Source: Pararge aegeria (Eukaryota > Arthropoda > Insecta > Lepidoptera > Nymphalidae). Taken from it: a DNA stretch of 64,000 nt. Shown piece by piece: positions 12,131 to 24,240 of the stretch (its first letter is position 1; the number at the start of each line of letters is the position of its first letter). The notes under the pieces were generated by a model. The model was given only the letters and a program-made list of their open reading frames with translations. It was not told the DNA's origin and searched no databases. Position numbers and translations under genes: made by a program. The stretch spans positions 17,067,501 through 17,131,500 of the forward strand of contig NC_053199.1 of NCBI RefSeq assembly GCF_905163445.1, written 5' to 3'.

Positions 12131-12442
12131 ATAAATCAAAGGCAATGACTTACTCTGATATTCCATCAAACCTATACTTTATTATATTTATACTTTATTT
12201 ATGCTTGTTATAGATATAGTATTTGGTCGGGAAAATCTATATGTACCATGGCCCATAAATTATCTTCTATGGAATTGATCCACGAGTAGAGTGTAATAAT
12301 TTAGTTGTCTGCTCTCTGTGCTAAAATATCTGAACGGTTTTCATAATATAACTGGCTAGGAGTGTATAGTGTGAGTGTTGTGTGACTGGAGTGTAACGTT
12401 GTATGAAGGGTTTTGTCGAGTATTGATAGAATCCTAACATTC
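12131..12442. other. No recognised gene or repeat
   Basis: AT-rich DNA with TTTATTTATGCTTGTTATAG-like low-complexity sequence and no motif I can name. Confidence 0.4.
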
Positions 12443-12788
12443 CAACCTCCCGGCGCAGCGGTAAAAGCTGTGGTTTTGGGTCGGAGGTCCCGGGTCGAAT
12501 TCCAGAAGTGGTAATTTAGGAATTATTAACTTCTGATTTTTCTCTAGTCCGGGCTTGTGGGACGCGTCGGCCGAGCCTAGTTACAACGCTGCCGACGAAG
12601 ACGTATCGCTAAGCTAACCTGAGCTCTGGTACAATGTCGCGTAGAAACTGACTAGGGCATGGGTTTAATATAAGCGTCATACTCCCTGACAGGTAAGCCC
12701 GTTACCATCTTAGACTGCATCATCACTTACATTCAGGTGAGATTGCGGGCAAGGGTTACCATGGGTAGTGGAATGAAATAAAAAAAAT
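12443..12788 (+). mobile_element. SINE family B, full length
   Basis: The head is CGGCGCAGCGGTAAAAGCTG with box B GGTCCCGGGTCGAATTCC. The body has GTACAATGTCGCGTAGAAAC and TCATACTCCCTGACAGG. The tail is TTAGACTGCATCATCACTTA, CAGGTGAGATTGC and AATGAAATAAAAAAAA. It is the most complete copy here. The tail matches the 3' end of the LINE at 22860-23312, suggesting shared mobilisation. Confidence 0.8.
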
Positions 12789-13536
12789 CCGAGAGACACT
12801 ATCTATTATTTTTTTTGATAAAATGCAATATTGTCATTATACGGCGCCATTTTCAAGTTTGAAAATTCGTAAACCTTCCTAGTGTTTAACTGCAAAATGT
12901 AAAATACCAAACCGAGTTTGTTTGTATATCCTTTTGTAAAATGAATTTCGTACACGCGGGCGAAGCCGCTGAAATAGATACTGGCGTTTATCCATAAAAG
13001 TTTGATTTCATTGTTCACCAGTTTCACGATCGCTTCCCGGCCCCGCTCTCAAAACGAACTATCGCCCTCGACGATAATCGAAAAGGCAAATGTTGACTCC
13101 AATACAGAAAATTTAATTTAAAAAGGAAATGGAATACGTAAGCGCAGTGTAAAGACGATAATCGCTTAGCTTATTGCCAAGTCCGCGCTTATGCTGCAAT
13201 TCATTTGAAGCACAACGGCCAAACGACCCTTACAGTCTTTATCGAGCTTACGGTATAGCTCTAAAAGCTCTAAATGCTATAATCATATTTTTCAGCGTTG
13301 CACTTGTTTTTAGAGTAATTGAAATAAATCGGGGTAAGGGGTGGCGCTCCAACACAATGCAGGGGATCCAGCAGCTTTTCAAATCAAAATGTCTGAGTGA
13401 AAATGTTTACCGGATTTCACCTTCGAAAATAATATATGAGAACAGGTTTATTCGCTCTTGTGTACTTTAAATAGCATTTTATGGCTAAAATGTATTTGGA
13501 CAATTTAATTGTGTCAATTATCAAATGACGATTGAT
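12789..13536. other. No recognised gene
   Basis: It contains a tail-like motif, TACACGCGGGCGAAGCCGCTGAAATAG (split here: 12951-12977), typical of RTE-derived repeats. Frames of 73 (-) and 98 (+) codons at 12806-13027 and 13174-13470 show no domain and no gene context. Confidence 0.4.
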
Positions 13537-13690
13537 GAACTCGCTGGTGTAGTGGTAAAGTTGGAGGTCCCGAGTTCAATCCCTAGCAGACGCAATGAGG
13601 GAATTTAAACTTTCTAGTTTTTCTATGGTCTGGTTTAGTGGGAGATAGCGACCGTGGTTAGTTACTACAGTACCGACAGAGAGTTCAATA
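13537..13690 (+). mobile_element. SINE family B, 3'-truncated
   Basis: The head CTGGTGTAGTGGTAAAG, box B GTCCCGAGTTCAATCCC and body CGTGGTTAGTTACTAC, CCGACAGAGAG match family B to about 13690, where the match ends in unrelated sequence. Confidence 0.65.
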
Positions 13691-13879
13691 AAAGTAATAT
13701 CAAACGGAATTTCAGATGTTAATTCGACGCGTTCATTGCAACCGCAGATTTTTGTGAACCTTTGACTGCAATAGCTTATGCGATAGCTATGGGGATGCGC
13801 TCGACCGTAACAATAGGATTTTTTTTTCTGCGAGCTGTCGTTGTGGTCGGAGACCGAAGTCCAACCATTTTTCAAGCCA

Positions 13880-13975
13880 AATATTTTTTTATTCAAATGG
13901 ACCCATAGATGACACTTTTGATGATAAAAAATATGTACATAGTAGTGACATGATAGTTCTATTCATATTTGGAAG
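13880..13975 (-). repeat. LINE family M terminal fragment
   Basis: TTTTTTTATTCAAATGGACCC, ATAGATGACACTTTTGATG and a GTAGTGACATGATAG stretch match the outer 3' end of family M at 25955-26025. Confidence 0.55.
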
Positions 13976-14803
13976 TTATGTATCCTTTTGTATATAAATG
14001 TTTATCTTGTTAAGTTTGTATACCTTCCTTTTATTAATAAAGTAATTTGTATAGTTTATTTTAATTGCAATTGAAGTGCGAAGTGTTCTGACACAGGGGT
14101 AGTAATACTACTCTTATAAAAAGTCTTCAGCGATATAGTAACAACTTACCGAAATTAACTTTTATTTTATGTATATGGTTCTCATTTGTGAACACTTCGA
14201 TAGTGCAATGTGGACACTTGAAGCGTCAACTAGTTTTGTACTATGTACACCGCCACAAGCTCCAACTTCAGCTGTTTGAAACTGTGTTGCCATTGCACAG
14301 AACAACTATCTAGCATCGATCTTTCCGCGCTCCTACATTAACAAAATGCGTCATCATTACAAAGAAAAATTGAAATGATTTTCCTTAGAACATGAACATT
14401 ATAACAGGGAACGCAATACCCTTTCTCACACGTTCCGTGTCGCGCGCCGCATCACGTCCGCCATTACGCCAAGTTAAATGACTCGTCGCCGCGACCCGCG
14501 TGCAGCGACACCGTCTTGTGCTCGGTACAAGGATTTTTGATGTATGTTCAAGATAAATCCGATTTGAGACATCGCGTAGATAGCTGCTTTATTTTAATTT
14601 GCTTCTGTTTTTAAAGTGAAACTCTCGCTTAGATTTTTTTTTGGACGTCAATAGACAGTAACAAAGAATCGCTAAAATGTATATATAAAACAATGTATTT
14701 ATAATAAAATGTATATGAAAGACGTATTTTTCTTTATTTTCTTAGTGAAATTTTTATTTATTTTCAATTAATAAATCTGCAAAATCTCTTAATCAAATTC
14801 ATA
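13976..14803. other. No recognised gene; GC-rich patch
   Basis: The segment at 14405-14530 is markedly GC-rich (CGTGTCGCGCGCCGCATCACG, GTCGCCGCGACCCGCGTGC) compared with its neighbours. It carries no long frame and no repeat I recognise, so it may be conserved regulatory DNA. The rest is AT-rich. Confidence 0.4.
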
Positions 14804-14895
14804 CTTTTTACTCCGCATCAAACAGATCTTCGGCAATGTACTAAATATCAAGGAATTCCACAAAGTAACGCCTGCTTCTATACAACATAATAGAT
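14804..14895 (+). repeat. Unnamed repeat P, internally deleted copy
   Basis: TTTTACTCCGCATCAAACAG, ATCTTCGGCAATGTAC and GGAATTCCACAAAGTAACGCC match the ends of the longer copy at 42891-43115 while about 115 nt of the middle is missing. It could be a short non-autonomous transposon; no terminal repeats were established. Confidence 0.55.
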
Positions 14896-14969
14896 TAGTT
14901 TTTCAAAATAAGTCATCATGCGTATTGAGAGTGTAGCTTTAAGGTCACGTTTAGGTAACGCTACATGAA

Positions 14970-15130
14970 AGACGACCTCCCTGGCCAAGTCGTTAGCACT
15001 GTGGTCTTATGAATGGAAGAATTTTAAATTTCTTAATTTTCTTTAGTTTGGTCTATTTGGAAGCTTAGAAGCGTTGGTAGGATGATCTTCAACCGAGCTT
15101 GTGTTGTGCTCGGTGACTGAGGTCCAACCT
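14970..15130 (+). mobile_element. SINE family B, diverged and partial
   Basis: ACGACCTCCCTGGCCAAGTCG, TTAGCACTGTGGTCTTATGA, TTCTTAATTTTCTTTAGTTTGG and ATTTGGAAGC follow the family B head. Box B is lost and the tail is replaced. Confidence 0.55.
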
Positions 15131-15301
15131 TTGAAAGCTATATTATATGACCCTCATGTGTGAACACCATACCTACTAACCTTTAGCTGCCGTACCCCTA
15201 ACCACTTATCCTGTTTCCATTTAAGAATGCATCTTGGACTTGTAAAGGAATTTTTTAGCTCTCGACGCATAAACGACGGGGTGTTATAAGATTTACTTAT
15301 C

Positions 15302-15363
15302 TGTGTGAGTGTGTGTGTGTATGTGTGCGTGTGTGTGTGTGTGTGTGTGTTTGTGTGTGTGTA

Positions 15364-15394
<31 letters not shown>

Positions 15395-15414
15395 GTATTG
15401 TTTGTGTGTGTGTC
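15302..15414. repeat. (GT)n microsatellite, interrupted
   Basis: About 110 nt of alternating GT broken by single-base changes (ATGTGTGC, GTTTGTG, GTATGTG). The interruptions suggest an old array. A frame through it on the minus strand gives a Thr-His-rich peptide that is not a gene. Confidence 0.95.
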
Positions 15415-16194
15415 TCTAAATTTAGCTAACAAATGAAAGGGCTTGTCATTGCTATTTAAATTTAAATTTATATACTCTTTTACATTGCATCCTTACTTAT
15501 ATTATAATGGAAAATGTGTACTTCTGTTTATTTGTTAGCCTTGTTTAGCTCAACCAGTACACCAGTAGTGTCAAAATTTTACACAGAGATACATTGCGTC
15601 CTTGAGAGAGACAGACAACTTTGGGAAAACAAAAAAAATTAGTTGCTTATCTACTTCTTACGAGAAGGGGTCTTAAATATTCAGAATACAAGCAGTTGTT
15701 GGAAGCAAACCTTGTTTAGGCCGAAAAGTAAATCAACAAACAAAAGTACACAGTCATTATAATTCTAATGAGTAGGGATCGAAAATTACTGTCGAAACTC
15801 TACGTAAAAATAAAAAAGAAAATAGCAGCAAATTGCGAAGCTTTATTTCCATAAGTAATTAGGGAATTACGTACAAATTCTCATTAAGGTCCTTCAATGT
15901 GGCGGCCGCAGTAAATACGGCTAGTAGCATTTTATTTGCTAACACTAATTATTCACAAGTCGAGTAACAGATTTTTTTCCTTCTATATTGTTTGATTTAT
16001 GTGTCACTATTCCGGTAGGTAACTTTGCTCTTCAGTTCTACTTTGACAGAGGAAAATAGCTCTCTTTTACGGGGGTATATTAAAACTTATTGGGCCGTGG
16101 TATCTTATTAATATATGTTTTAGTAACTAACTAACTAACTAGATACGTTTATTAGATTAGTATAATTCAAGTTAAGTATTAAATTAGTAGTGTA
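15415..16194. other. No recognised gene; tail-like repeat
   Basis: At 15495-15640 a CTTATATTATAATGGAAAATGTG start and Leu/Phe-rich wording resemble the terminal part of RTE-derived repeats. A TAAC tetranucleotide run lies at 16124-16141. The remainder is unrecognised. Confidence 0.4.
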
Positions 16195-16262
16195 GTAAGT
16201 AGTAGAGGTTTTTGTGACAGAGCTACCTAGGGGAAGTACTACCACCATGCTTCTGCCTAAGG
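16195..16262 (+). repeat. Family D fragment
   Basis: AGTAGTAGAGGTTTTTGTGACAG, AGCTACCTAGGGGAAGTACT and ACCACCATGC match the family D core seen at 25775 and 53728. Confidence 0.65.
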
Positions 16263-19200
16263 TTTTGTTGAAATTTATTACCGGCTTCATGATTTGTGTA
16301 TATTATTTCTATGTATGGTAAGGTCAAATGGTCGTAACACATCTGATCTCACTAATACCAATAAGGCGAAAGTTTACATGTAAGTGTGTATGTTCGTTAC
16401 TCATTTACTGCTACTGAACCTTGGCTGGAATATGGACAGATAAAATGCACCAATAAAATAAAGTTAGGTACAGTACTATTCGCCGCAGCTAGTTAAAATA
16501 TATTTTAAACTTGAATTTTTTAAATTTTTTAAACTTGAGAAAGTGAGCCACCTGTATCTTAAGTACAAGATTTGCTCGATTGCAATTGAGGGGCTTAATT
16601 AAAATTATATTAAAGCTCAAATTTTCCTGAAATCTTTCAGGTAGACCTTTTGGCAGAACTATAGAAATCAGCAGCAGTACAGGATTTGCGATTCCAAAAC
16701 GAGCGGCATAAGGCCCATTTAACTTTAACGGCTTGTGAGCGAGCAACACTACCGATTTAAAGTGATGAACATGCAGTATTAGAGGCCCATCAATTCCTTG
16801 CCGGCTTTGAAAGATTTTTTTATCATCCCTTAAGTAACCCTAAATAGTAGCTGTGAGGGAACATATAAGCTGCTCTCTGCTGAAGTTACAACATTAGAAA
16901 GTGAGCTTTAGGTTGTGTGACATAAAGCTTACTTGTTAATATTTTTGTGCCAGCAGCACGGCTAGCATGGGCAGGAAACAGTTATCTCCGCGGGGAAAGC
17001 ATAAAAATGTATATTCTCCCACCGCTTTATCAACTCTCCGAGCAATGGCGCACAAGTGGAAATAATATCCAAATAATATATGTGTAATTATAAACGGGGG
17101 TTAACTTCTCCTATTCCATGTTCCCGTGCTTTAGAAGTGGACACGTTAGTTATATCCTCTGTCGGGGGGTATAACTTTTGCCTCCTGCCCGTGCTAGGCC
17201 TACAGTGGACCCCTCGTTATGGATTATGTCATATGAAATAGAACATAATGTGTATTTCTTTGTATTAAAAATTAAACTTTGACAATGATTGTATCCATTG
17301 TGTGCATGTTGTAGATTGCAAGCAATTAGTTATTTTGACTTTACTTTAAACCATTTGTACTAATAATCTGGCAGTTTTATACTATTTTTATAGTGATAAT
17401 TGGCGGAGTCAGAAGGCACTGATAGTAAGTTAAAAACTATCACCTGTAAACAGAGCAACACTGCGCAGAGCATGCTACTATATTGATATAGTTGAGTAGT
17501 TTTATTAGTATTAAAATAAAGCGAATCGTAAAAAGTAAAACTGGATTATCTTAGCACACCGCCGCAGTATCGTAAACGTCGTTAGCATAAATTATTAGCT
17601 ATCGAAGTTGCCGTTTGTTTATATTACGAGTCACATATATAGCATAGTGTGTTACGATCATTAGCTATGGAGATGCGAACCTCGCACTCAATATAAGATT
17701 GGTAGATAGTGCAAGAGTGGAGCGGAAAGATATTTGTATGTTTTATAATGATTTATTATTTTAAATAATGGTAAATGTAAAGTAAATGCATTTGCAAATA
17801 TAATATTAAATTTTTCTAAACAAATACTGTAAGTAAAAGATACATATTAAAATACTTCATAATGGGAAAACAAATAAAGGAGAGGAGATGTTTTAAGTTT
17901 GAAATTTTTATATTATTTAAAATACAATGTTACTAAGAATAATTATAAACGTAATTACGTATAATAACGTAATAATAATATGTACATGGTTAATCAAAAA
18001 TACGAAGCTTTCAAAATATTGAAGAAAACGTCCAAATATTAAAAAATAGAAAATATATTTAATATTCAAAGTTATGTCCACGAAAACACGGTACGGGACC
18101 CTCTATTGTTTGATTTGTGGATGGCTCACACTCGACTAGATTTTTAAATTCGACGTACATAGCCATATAACTTTCTCCAGAACATTTACAGAAATTATTT
18201 ACAATTCAAATCATGAGAACTCTGTTCAGTAGATAGAGTCTGAAATAACTAAACTTTTGCTCTTATTCATAGCGCGGCGTTTAGAAAATAGAAGAGCTCA
18301 AAGTTTACCGATCTTTGTCAAAGCAGAGTTGTAATGGAATGCTTTATTTTTTTTAAATACGAATATTATACTGAAATGTTAATTTAAAATATCATATTTA
18401 TATTAAAGGTCTAATTTCGTAATAACAGCGGCGCACGGACACGTTCTCAATTTAAAAAAGTGTGTTTCTTATAGCAACGCTTCCATTACACTAAAAAAAA
18501 ACACTCATGCGTAACTCCACCGGTTTTTATGAAATTTCATAGGTGCTTAGTGCCCCTTTTTCATCAATCATACCTATAATCACATTTGGACCCCTCTGTT
18601 AGGAGACGCTGCTGTCCAAGTCTTATCAAAATTTGATTAAAATATTTTATTTAATTACTTTCGGTCACGACGACATCCGGTTGCATTTATACATTTTTAC
18701 ATCGATGCTTTGCACGTACAACCACGCGATAATTCACGTGTTAGGTATACAAGGTATTATAATTTCTTTCTAATATAAAGAAATATGCCCTAGGTGCATC
18801 CTTACTTGCTTTCTATGCGGCATAACTTCACCACCAAATTCTACCCAGAAATTGTCGAATCGCCGTCTGGGAAGTATGACGGAACAAACAAAATCGCTAT
18901 CGCTTCACCCATGACCGTCGTTCTACCGTAACCCTGATATCATCTATATCCGAAATGGCGGACCGTTTCGATAGTTTGCGGACCGTATTGGCGAATAATC
19001 AGCAGTACGAAACCCGGGCCCAAGGCGCCCCGCGTGTCCGTTTATTACGGTTGTAATAAACACTAGCATAGTGCGATACGTTCCAACATGTCCCAACATA
19101 AATGGTGAATAAATAGTTGTTTACGTTAATTACTATACCTTTCTGCAAGCCAACGATTTTGCCTTAAAGGTCTGCGAGACCGTTGGTTTTGATCTCAGGC

Positions 19201-20189
19201 CTGAATCCAGGTCGCGGAAGTCCAGGGCCTTAGTACCATCGCTTATCAAAGCAGTATTTGTATATGGTTAGTGTTTGGTTTCAGATTTATACTCCTTATT
19301 TCTAGGACTGTCATTTGAGATAGTAAGCCCCCTGACCGGGTGATAAAGAATATCGTTCCCCAATATATAGATCAAATAACGTAAGTTTTTTATATATACA
19401 TATATTAACGTGCATCTCTGATAGTAATAATATAAAGAAAATAATAGTACGAGGCGCTACAAAGTGCTACAGTATGCTACGAAGTAGTACGATATTTTAT
19501 ACACAACCAGGCGGCAATCAAAGTCCTTAAACAAATATCACATATCACATACCCTTTGTTTTTATATCGGAGCTTAAAATGTTATTGATCCAAAACATTC
19601 TAAAGTATACTATTACAATTGCTAATTTCAGTTTTACAGCTTTTTTAGTTCCTACAAAAATATGAATAAGCGAGGCCGAGATGATTTCAAAGGGTTCCTT
19701 GTTTGGCTATCAAACCATATAAACCTTCAAATTGTTTATAAATACGCCACTAATATATTCGGCTATCCATCTTAGTCCGGCGGGTTAAATTGACCCGAAG
19801 ACAAGTTACCACGACCTCAATTTTCCGACCCCTGCTTTCTGCGTAGGGGTTAAAAGGCTGTACTTGGCTTTTTAACCCTCACACTCTAATTGCTTCATCG
19901 TGCCGCGATTACCATCAACTCGAGTGTGGATAATATACCCATTCATGTAATGTCGGGATGTTGTAAAGCAGGCAAGGTCGCGCACATGATAATTATCGTT
20001 AGCAAAAGTTATTGTGAACATCGGTGCTTGTAGTGCTATATTAAATTAAACCTTTACTAATATTATACTGCTGAACGGTTTTAATAATTTTATGCGCTAT
20101 TTTAAGAATATAGTCTAATTAAAAAAAAACAAAGAAAGCCGCCTGCAGGATGTCTATGCAAAATTCCACCCAAAATTCCAATTGTTGTT
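16263..20189. other. Repeat-poor, gene-free stretch
   Basis: This is the longest part of the window without a recognised SINE or LINE. GC-richer patches occur at about 17120-17220 (CCTGCCCGTGCTAGGCC), 18850-19060 (GAAACCCGGGCCCAAGGCGCC) and 19770-19890. No frame over about 90 codons and no splice-bounded exon could be argued. A TTTGCCTTAAAGG-led block at 19140-19260 may be an old repeat. Confidence 0.45.
19456..19490 (+). repeat. Short 10-bp tandem repeat
   Basis: Three to four degenerate units: GCTACAAAGT, GCTACAGTAT, GCTACGAAGT, then AGTACGATAT. Confidence 0.6.
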
Positions 20190-20480
20190 GACGGCCGATT
20201 GGCGCAGTGGGCAGCGACCCTGCTTTCTGAGTCCAAGGCCGTGGGTTCGATTCCCACAACTGAACAATATTTGTGTGAAGAAAATGAATGTTTTCAGTGT
20301 CTGGGTGTTTATCTATATATTATATGCATCTATGTATATGCATTTATGTATATTATTCATAAAAATTATTCATCAGTTATCTTAGCAACCATAACACAAG
20401 CTACGCTTACTTTGGGACGAGATGGCGATGTGTGTATTGTGGTAGTAAATAATAAATAAATTATTATTTATTTATTTATA
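20190..20480 (+). mobile_element. SINE family A, full length
   Basis: Head GGCGCAGTGGGCAGCGACC, box B GTGGGTTCGATTCCCAC, then GAAAATGAATGTTTTCAG, TTCATCAGTTATCTTAGCAACC, ACACAAGCTACGCTTACTTTG and a TATTTATTTAT tail. It is among the best conserved copies. Peptides predicted across it are artefacts. Confidence 0.9.
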
Positions 20481-20533
20481 ATTGTAAGGTCTATACAACT
20501 TTTATACTGCGCAATAAAGATGTTGAAATAAAT

Positions 20534-20652
20534 ATGTTTAGCAGCTGCCCGTTCTTTGTTGTATTCCCTTAGTCGCCTCGTACGACACTCACGGAAGGAG
20601 AAGGGGTAGTGCAACTTTAATCTGATCCGCCGTCACCAGTCACCACACAGGG
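20534..20652. repeat. LINE-derived repeat fragment
   Basis: CCCTTAGTCGCCTCGTACGAC, ACTCACGGAAGGAGAAGGGG and CACCAGTCACCACACAGG follow a wording common at the ends of Jockey-type elements in Lepidoptera. Orientation is not certain. Confidence 0.45.
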
Positions 20653-22589
20653 CCAAAAAATACGCAACTTTTATAGCTTACAAAAAGATTCATGTGGAAT
20701 CGTTTTTATTACCTGGTATTCATAAACAAATAAAAGGTTGATCAAGAATAGAGAAGCATTCATAGCTCTTTATCGGGTGACCAACATTTCATTTACAATT
20801 AACGCTCGTAACCACAATTCAGGCGGCTTTATGTCAAACAGCGCGCCCCGACCCGTCCCAACATGCTGGCCTTTATTAAAATCTGATAGGCAATAGCTAT
20901 GCCATTATAGCTCATTAAACATTTACCGAACGTGATTTTTTAAATCGATGGCAAGAGTACTGATTGCAATTTTAATAGGCTTGTCAATGACATCAGCAGG
21001 CTGTCGATAAAATCAACATCGATGAGATTACTCCAACGTGACTGTAGTAGTTAAAAATGTATCGATTTAAGCAGATTGTTTGCTTATATTAAAGGAAAAT
21101 GTTGTGTTCAAAAATGTTGTGCAAAATCGATTCAATTGATTGACTAAAAAATCATTTTTTTAAACGATACTGTTGTTTTGGAGTGTTGGTAATTATTTTA
21201 AACGTTGACATAACGATATTTTCTCAGCTCTTACCTAAATTGTGTTTTCAAAAAGAAATTACCCAGTAAGGAAGCTATAACGTAACGTAATCTGTAGCAC
21301 GAAATCGCGTACTCAATTATTGTATTGACGACATTCTATCAATATATATATTCTAATATGTAATTACTTCTGTATAGGACAACTTAAACCTCTGTATTAT
21401 TATTCCACTGCATTATAGCATTGCGTTTATAATAGATTTTACCCATTAAAAAAATTATCTCTTTACGTATTTCCACGCCAGAACGTAAAACTAACGTGGC
21501 TTCAATGTGAGTTGGTGAGCCTTAATTATTCAATTATTACTGTCACATAATATGGAAATCACAACTCGAAACGTTGCCTTAACGATTGTGAACGTGGACG
21601 ATTGTGGTCGATACGTAACCGGGATGGACAACGCTATTTTTCCAGCAGGCAAATTTTAGAGAGCTAAATCCAATAATTCATACCGATATTAAAAATGCGA
21701 AAGTGTCGGCTTGTTTGTGTGTTATTGCATATGCTATACATAATAATATTATATCCGGATAGTAAAGGCTAATATTATATTCGGCTAATAAGGCTAATAA
21801 GACATCTTAGAGATGTAAAAAATATATCTACTATACTTTTTACCCCGGGAAAACATTGGGAACTGTATTTGCGGTGTTTAAATAAAAAGAATACCAATAT
21901 ACCTAATTATGTCAACCGATCTTGACAAAATATCGTTTAAAGATAGCTTGCAGCCTAGGAACAGACATACGAGTACAATAACTTTTATTCCGGGAAAATA
22001 ATCGACAGGATTTTTGAAAAACTTTAACAAACTCGGACAAACTGGCGAGCGACATCTGGTACTTAATATTGTAGTCTCGACCCGGGAATTAATCTCGTGA
22101 TCGATATTTTTTTATAGTGATAATTGACGGAGCAAGCAGATGGCCCCCTAGATGTTAAAAAGAAAACCATTTACAACGTACCGACCTGTGTCCATCGACC
22201 TGAGTTGGTGTAAAGACTCATGTGCCTGTCATTGTTCTGCTAATAACCAAGCATACAGACCGAAACACAGCAACGCTTGCCGAGATAAACTACTACTTAA
22301 ACCTTGATAAACGATTCTTAAATAAGTAATAGTTACTGAAATAAGTAATAAGTAATAAGTAGTACTGAAACCGACGGCAGTAGTCTCTTACTACTAAAAC
22401 TAGCTTACTACGAGAAAAATATAACCACTAAACCAACGAGAACAAGCAGTGAGACTGCAGCTGTTATGCAATGGGAATGCTTATACCGATACCGTCATGA
22501 TTGTGCTATCGACACTGAAGGCACATCATTGGGCGCCATATCTCTCAATGCGTCCTAATTGTCCGCCATTCCAGATATTGCTGAACGCA
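20653..22589. other. No recognised gene; tail-like repeat
   Basis: At about 21685-21990 the phrases AAATGCGAAAGTGTCGGCTTG and TTTTATTCCGGGAAAA point to a diverged RTE-type 3' region. A GTAATAAGTAATAAGTA micro-repeat lies near 22340. Otherwise unrecognised. Confidence 0.4.
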
Positions 22590-22730
22590 CGCTGCGGTCG
22601 GGGAACGCACACGCGCGCCGTGTTGCGGGCTCGCGGATGCCTTTATGCTCGTATTTCCTATTCCCCATTTCCCGATGAAAAACTGGTTGGCTGGGAATGA
22701 AAAAATAACGTATTGCCAGCTTTTTTTGAG
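22590..22730 (+). repeat. Unnamed repeat Q, copy 1
   Basis: CGCTGCGGTCGG, then CCTTTATGCTCGTATTTCC, TATTCCCCATTTCCCGATG and GAAAAAATAACGTATTGCC are shared with 25373-25515. The GC-rich left part (ACGCACACGCGCGCCGTG) is less conserved. No family name is known to me. Confidence 0.65.
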
Positions 22731-22859
22731 TTTTTGTAATACGCTTTTTATTCGGTTCAATTAAATACCTATGCACGATTCACGCAACCAAATATCAGTG
22801 AATTGGAAACTTCAGCATAATTCCGCGAAATCATCTGCATGGAGTATCTACTGCTTCCA

Positions 22860-23312
22860 TTTATGGGTCGGCTCTACCAAGTACTAGCTTGATGCCTTGA
22901 ATTCGGAGGATCGCCGTGCTAGAAACCTTATCGGTAACTAGCCAATAAAAACTTGAGATATTGGAACATCGCAAGGCTGCTTTTCGGTATTCCAAAAAAT
23001 ATCTCCGAAAGTGCTCAAGAACTGTTTGATCTAGTTCTCCCTTCTCCTTTTTACTATCAAACTCAGAGGAACTGTAAGGATCTGCACCCTTCGTGGTCCA
23101 TCCATCCATGGACGTAGCACTTTAAATATTCGCACCCCAAAGATGTGGAATTACTTCCAGCTACTAATGTCCCCACTAGCTATAATATGAGCACCTTTAA
23201 AGCTTGAGTTCAGAGGCGTCTTCTAGGCAAGCGAGCTTCACCTTAGGCTGCATCATCACTAAGCATCAGGTGTGATGGCAGTCAAGCGCTCGTCTATATA
23301 TATTTAAAAAAA
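22860..23312 (+). pseudogene. Decayed LINE C-terminus with 3' end
   Basis: Translated pieces in shifting frames read LEHRKAAFRYS, SAQELFDLVLPSPFYY, TPKMWN, PATNVPTSYNMSTFK and QRRLLGKRASP followed by a TAG stop near 23235. That order (EHR, ELFDL, LWN-like, YNMSTFK, LGKR) is the C-terminal region of a Jockey-like non-LTR element. After the stop comes a short 3' UTR (GGCTGCATCATCACTAAGC, AGGTGTGATGGCAGTCAAGC) ending in an A-run near 23312. Several frameshifts and stops make it inactive. Its 3' UTR is the likely source of the family B SINE tail. Confidence 0.75.
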
Positions 23313-23784
23313 AACAAGTTATAAACGGAAGTTGCACTGTAACTTAGCTAAGAAGCCTGACGCAAAATAGTCTACGGTGTCGCTTATATTTAATATACGT
23401 AAACGCGTATTTATTGCTAGCTTTCGTTTTGTAACCTTTTTTGCCCTCTATCCATTTTAATGTTATAAAGAGGAAAGATTTTTTTTTGCAATCAACTCCA
23501 CTCAATAATACTTAACTTAAAGCTACATTCTCAGCTTTTAATTATTAGGTATTTGTTAGGCCATCACACTTTTAGTCGATCTAAAAAAATCCGTGGTGTC
23601 ATTTTTTATCTACAAAAATTTTAAAATTAAAAGGTAGGTACTTTCCTATCGTCCTTAGGTATAACATACTAAAAAAATATTAATAGTACATATCATACGT
23701 AGATAAACCGATCCCTTTGCGGCATCTTGATGCGGTTTATGAGGCTACGTAAAATTAAAATGATTACGTAATACTATTTTTTTA
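23313..23784. other. No recognised gene or repeat
   Basis: AT-rich DNA between a LINE 3' end and a reversed SINE; only chance frames are seen. Confidence 0.45.
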
Positions 23785-24100
23785 TTCCACTGTAATTACT
23801 AAGCCCTTGACTGAAATCGCACCTGATTATAAGTGATGAGGCAGCCTAAGATGGTAGCGGGCTAACTAGTCAGGGGTATAGCAGTTTTAAGCCATACCCC
23901 TTGTCACGTATCAGAAAGCTAAATCGCTTGGCTGTACGTCTTTCTCCGTATGGTGGTACTAACCACGACCGTTATCTCCCACTAGTCGGGTCAGAGAGAA
24001 TTCTGAAATTACAAATTCCTAAATTGCCCCTCCTGGAGATTGAACCCGGACCCTACTTTTTAAGACCACAGCTCTCAGCACAGCGCCAGGGAGGTTATCA
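23785..24100 (-). mobile_element. SINE family B, full length
   Basis: In reverse order: tail CCCTTGACTGAAATCGC and GATGAGGCAGCCTAAGATGG, body GCTAAATCGCTTGGCTGTACG and CCACGACCGTTATCTCCCAC, box B GGAGATTGAACCCGGACC, head AGCACAGCGCCAGGGAGG. All blocks are in register. Confidence 0.8.
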
Positions 24101-24191
24101 ACGGTTAAATCTCTCGATGAAGCGCTCAATCAGTGTGCACTAGAAGACGCGTAAGTGGCCCACGTCGAGTGTGCGCTTCTGAATATTAATA

Positions 24192-24240
24192 TTATAATGT
24201 GACGTTACTCAAAGTAGTAACGTCATATCACATTATTACT
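24192..24240. repeat. Quasi-palindrome
   Basis: ATAATGTGACGTTACT, a six-base loop, then AGTAACGTCA and CACATTAT; a five-base insertion interrupts the right arm. Confidence 0.75.

Noticed and set aside
13576..13896. 106-codon minus-strand frame
   Set aside because: It overlaps a truncated SINE B and the end of a family M fragment, so it is a chance reading through repeats.
15154..15432. Thr-His repeat protein
   Set aside because: It is a translation of the GT microsatellite.
20182..20459. Two overlapping small proteins
   Set aside because: Both lie within a SINE A copy and similar peptides appear at every intact copy.
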